Positions 5,197 through 5,679 of a stretch of 5,679 bases of DNA are shown in pieces (the first letter of the stretch is position 1; each line of letters begins with the position of its first letter). The stretch comes from Geminicoccaceae bacterium (GTDB lineage: Bacteria > Pseudomonadota > Alphaproteobacteria > Geminicoccales > Geminicoccaceae). Made by a program: the position numbers and the translations under genes. Location: assembly GCA_030824835.1 (NCBI GenBank), contig JAPJRA010000284.1:1-5679 (forward strand), read 5' to 3'. The notes beneath the pieces are model-generated. The model did no database searches, was not told the DNA's origin, and saw only the letters and a program-made list of their open reading frames with translations.

Positions 5197-5679
5197 GGCG
5201 GCCTCCCTGTGCTGCCTGCCCAAAATGCCCCGGGACCGACGGTCGGGTCCAGCCGCAGCGGCGGCGCCGTCACCGGGCGCTCGGCCTGCGCCACGGCCAG
5301 GCTCAGCATCAGGATCAGCACGGTGGCGTGGTAGACCGCGTTCAGCAGGTTCTGCAGGCAGGCTTCGGCCACCAGGTCGGCGGCGACGGCCAGCATCAAC
5401 GCCCGCAGCACCGGATCGGGCTCCACCCGGGCGGCCCGGAGCGCGCGGCGGACCAGCAGCGCCAGCAGCAGGACCACGAACAGCAGCCCGATCGGCCCGG
5501 CCTCGACCCAGAAGCGGACAAGCTCGTTGTGCGGCCACTCCAGGAGTTCGGTGCCGTTCAGCTCCGGCCGCCCCCCGGCCAGCAGGTCGCGCACCGCGCC
5601 GAGCCCGAGGCCCCAGGGCCGATCGCCGGCGAGCGCCAGCCAATGGGCGATGCTGGTCCAGCGACCGGAGCTGAAATCC
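5193..5679 (-). CDS. O-antigen ligase / Wzy-like polysaccharide membrane protein, C-terminal part (5' end outside window)
   Basis: Only the last 161 codons are visible, and the frame is open to the window edge. The visible start SSGRWTSIAHW, then DRPWGLGLG (19-27) and WPHNELVRFWVEAGPIGL (48-65), fit the Wzy_C domain found in WaaL O-antigen ligases and Wzy-type polymerases. In these the PHN...E.G..GL block lies in or near the large periplasmic loop. Hydrophobic segments follow at about 61-78, 93-108 and 115-131, then a short tail rich in Pro and Gly. These inner-membrane proteins transfer or polymerise lipid-linked glycans at the periplasmic face. Ligase and polymerase cannot be told apart from the C-terminus. 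The TGA overlaps the ATG of the acyl-CoA synthetase (ATGA), an unexpected pairing of envelope and metabolic genes. Family membership is by motif recognition only. Confidence 0.8.
   Translation of the reverse strand, partial: DFSSGRWTSIAHWLALAGDRPWGLGLGAVRDLLAGGRPELNGTELLEWPHNELVRFWVEAGPIGLLFVVLLLALLVRRALRAARVEPDPVLRALMLAVAADLVAEACLQNLLNAVYHATVLILMLSLAVAQAERPVTAPPLRLDPTVGPGAFWAGSTGRPP
5202..5207 (-). promoter_or_regulatory. Ribosome binding site of the acyl-CoA synthetase
   Basis: GGGAGG on the minus strand lies 5 nt before the ATG at 5196. It sits inside the last codons of the upstream O-antigen ligase-like gene. It decides the start against the longer open frame that would add about 149 low-complexity Arg/Gly/Ala-rich residues. 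Confidence 0.75.

Noticed and set aside
3664..5334. Long plus-strand open frame (556 codons) opposite the acyl-CoA synthetase
   Set aside because: It is rich in His, Arg, Gly and Asp, has no family motifs and mirrors a strongly supported minus-strand gene. Long antisense open frames are expected in GC-rich coding DNA.
5197..5643. N-terminal extension of the acyl-CoA synthetase by about 149 residues
   Set aside because: The extension is low-complexity Arg/Ala/Gly sequence overlapping the O-antigen ligase-like gene in another frame. The internal ATG at 5196 has a strong ribosome binding site and gives the usual family length.

Overview
The window looks like a chromosomal segment from a high-GC proteobacterium, most likely an alphaproteobacterium. 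This rests on GC-rich codon use throughout the genes, strong GGGAGG-type ribosome binding sites, and the mix of a periplasmic quinoprotein alcohol dehydrogenase, a TM0436-like zinc alcohol dehydrogenase and a PRK08162-type acyl-CoA synthetase. The taxon is inferred; no rRNA or other marker gene is present.

All six supported genes lie on the minus strand, so the window reads right to left. Entering from the right edge is the C-terminal part of an O-antigen ligase/Wzy-type polysaccharide membrane protein (5679-5193). Its TGA overlaps the ATG of a 543-residue AMP-forming acyl-CoA synthetase (5196-3565). After 27 nt comes a 383-residue medium-chain zinc alcohol dehydrogenase (3537-2386). After a further 89 nt comes an 82-residue protein of unknown function (2296-2048), whose stop overlaps (ATGA) the start of a four-helix DUF2165 membrane protein (2051-1557). 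These five genes are spaced like one transcription unit, about 4.1 kb within the window. A perfect 10-bp inverted repeat lies just after the last stop codon.

A 648-bp gap without a convincing gene follows (909-1556). It contains an island of about 31% GC at 1081-1320, which contrasts sharply with the GC-rich genes, and several small repeats and dyads that could be regulatory. Beyond it, the first 302 codons of a periplasmic PQQ-dependent methanol/ethanol-type dehydrogenase run off the left edge (908-1). This gene very probably has its own promoter in the gap, but no clear promoter could be picked out.

Functionally, the two alcohol dehydrogenases and the acyl-CoA synthetase could belong to alcohol and carboxylic acid catabolism (alcohol to aldehyde; acid to acyl-CoA). 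No aldehyde dehydrogenase is visible to connect the steps, so this is an inference from proximity. I found no CRISPR array, tRNA, rRNA, transposase or insertion sequence. I did not find strong evidence of an undescribed system. The least explained parts are the 82-aa protein coupled to DUF2165 and the AT-rich control region before the quinoprotein gene.
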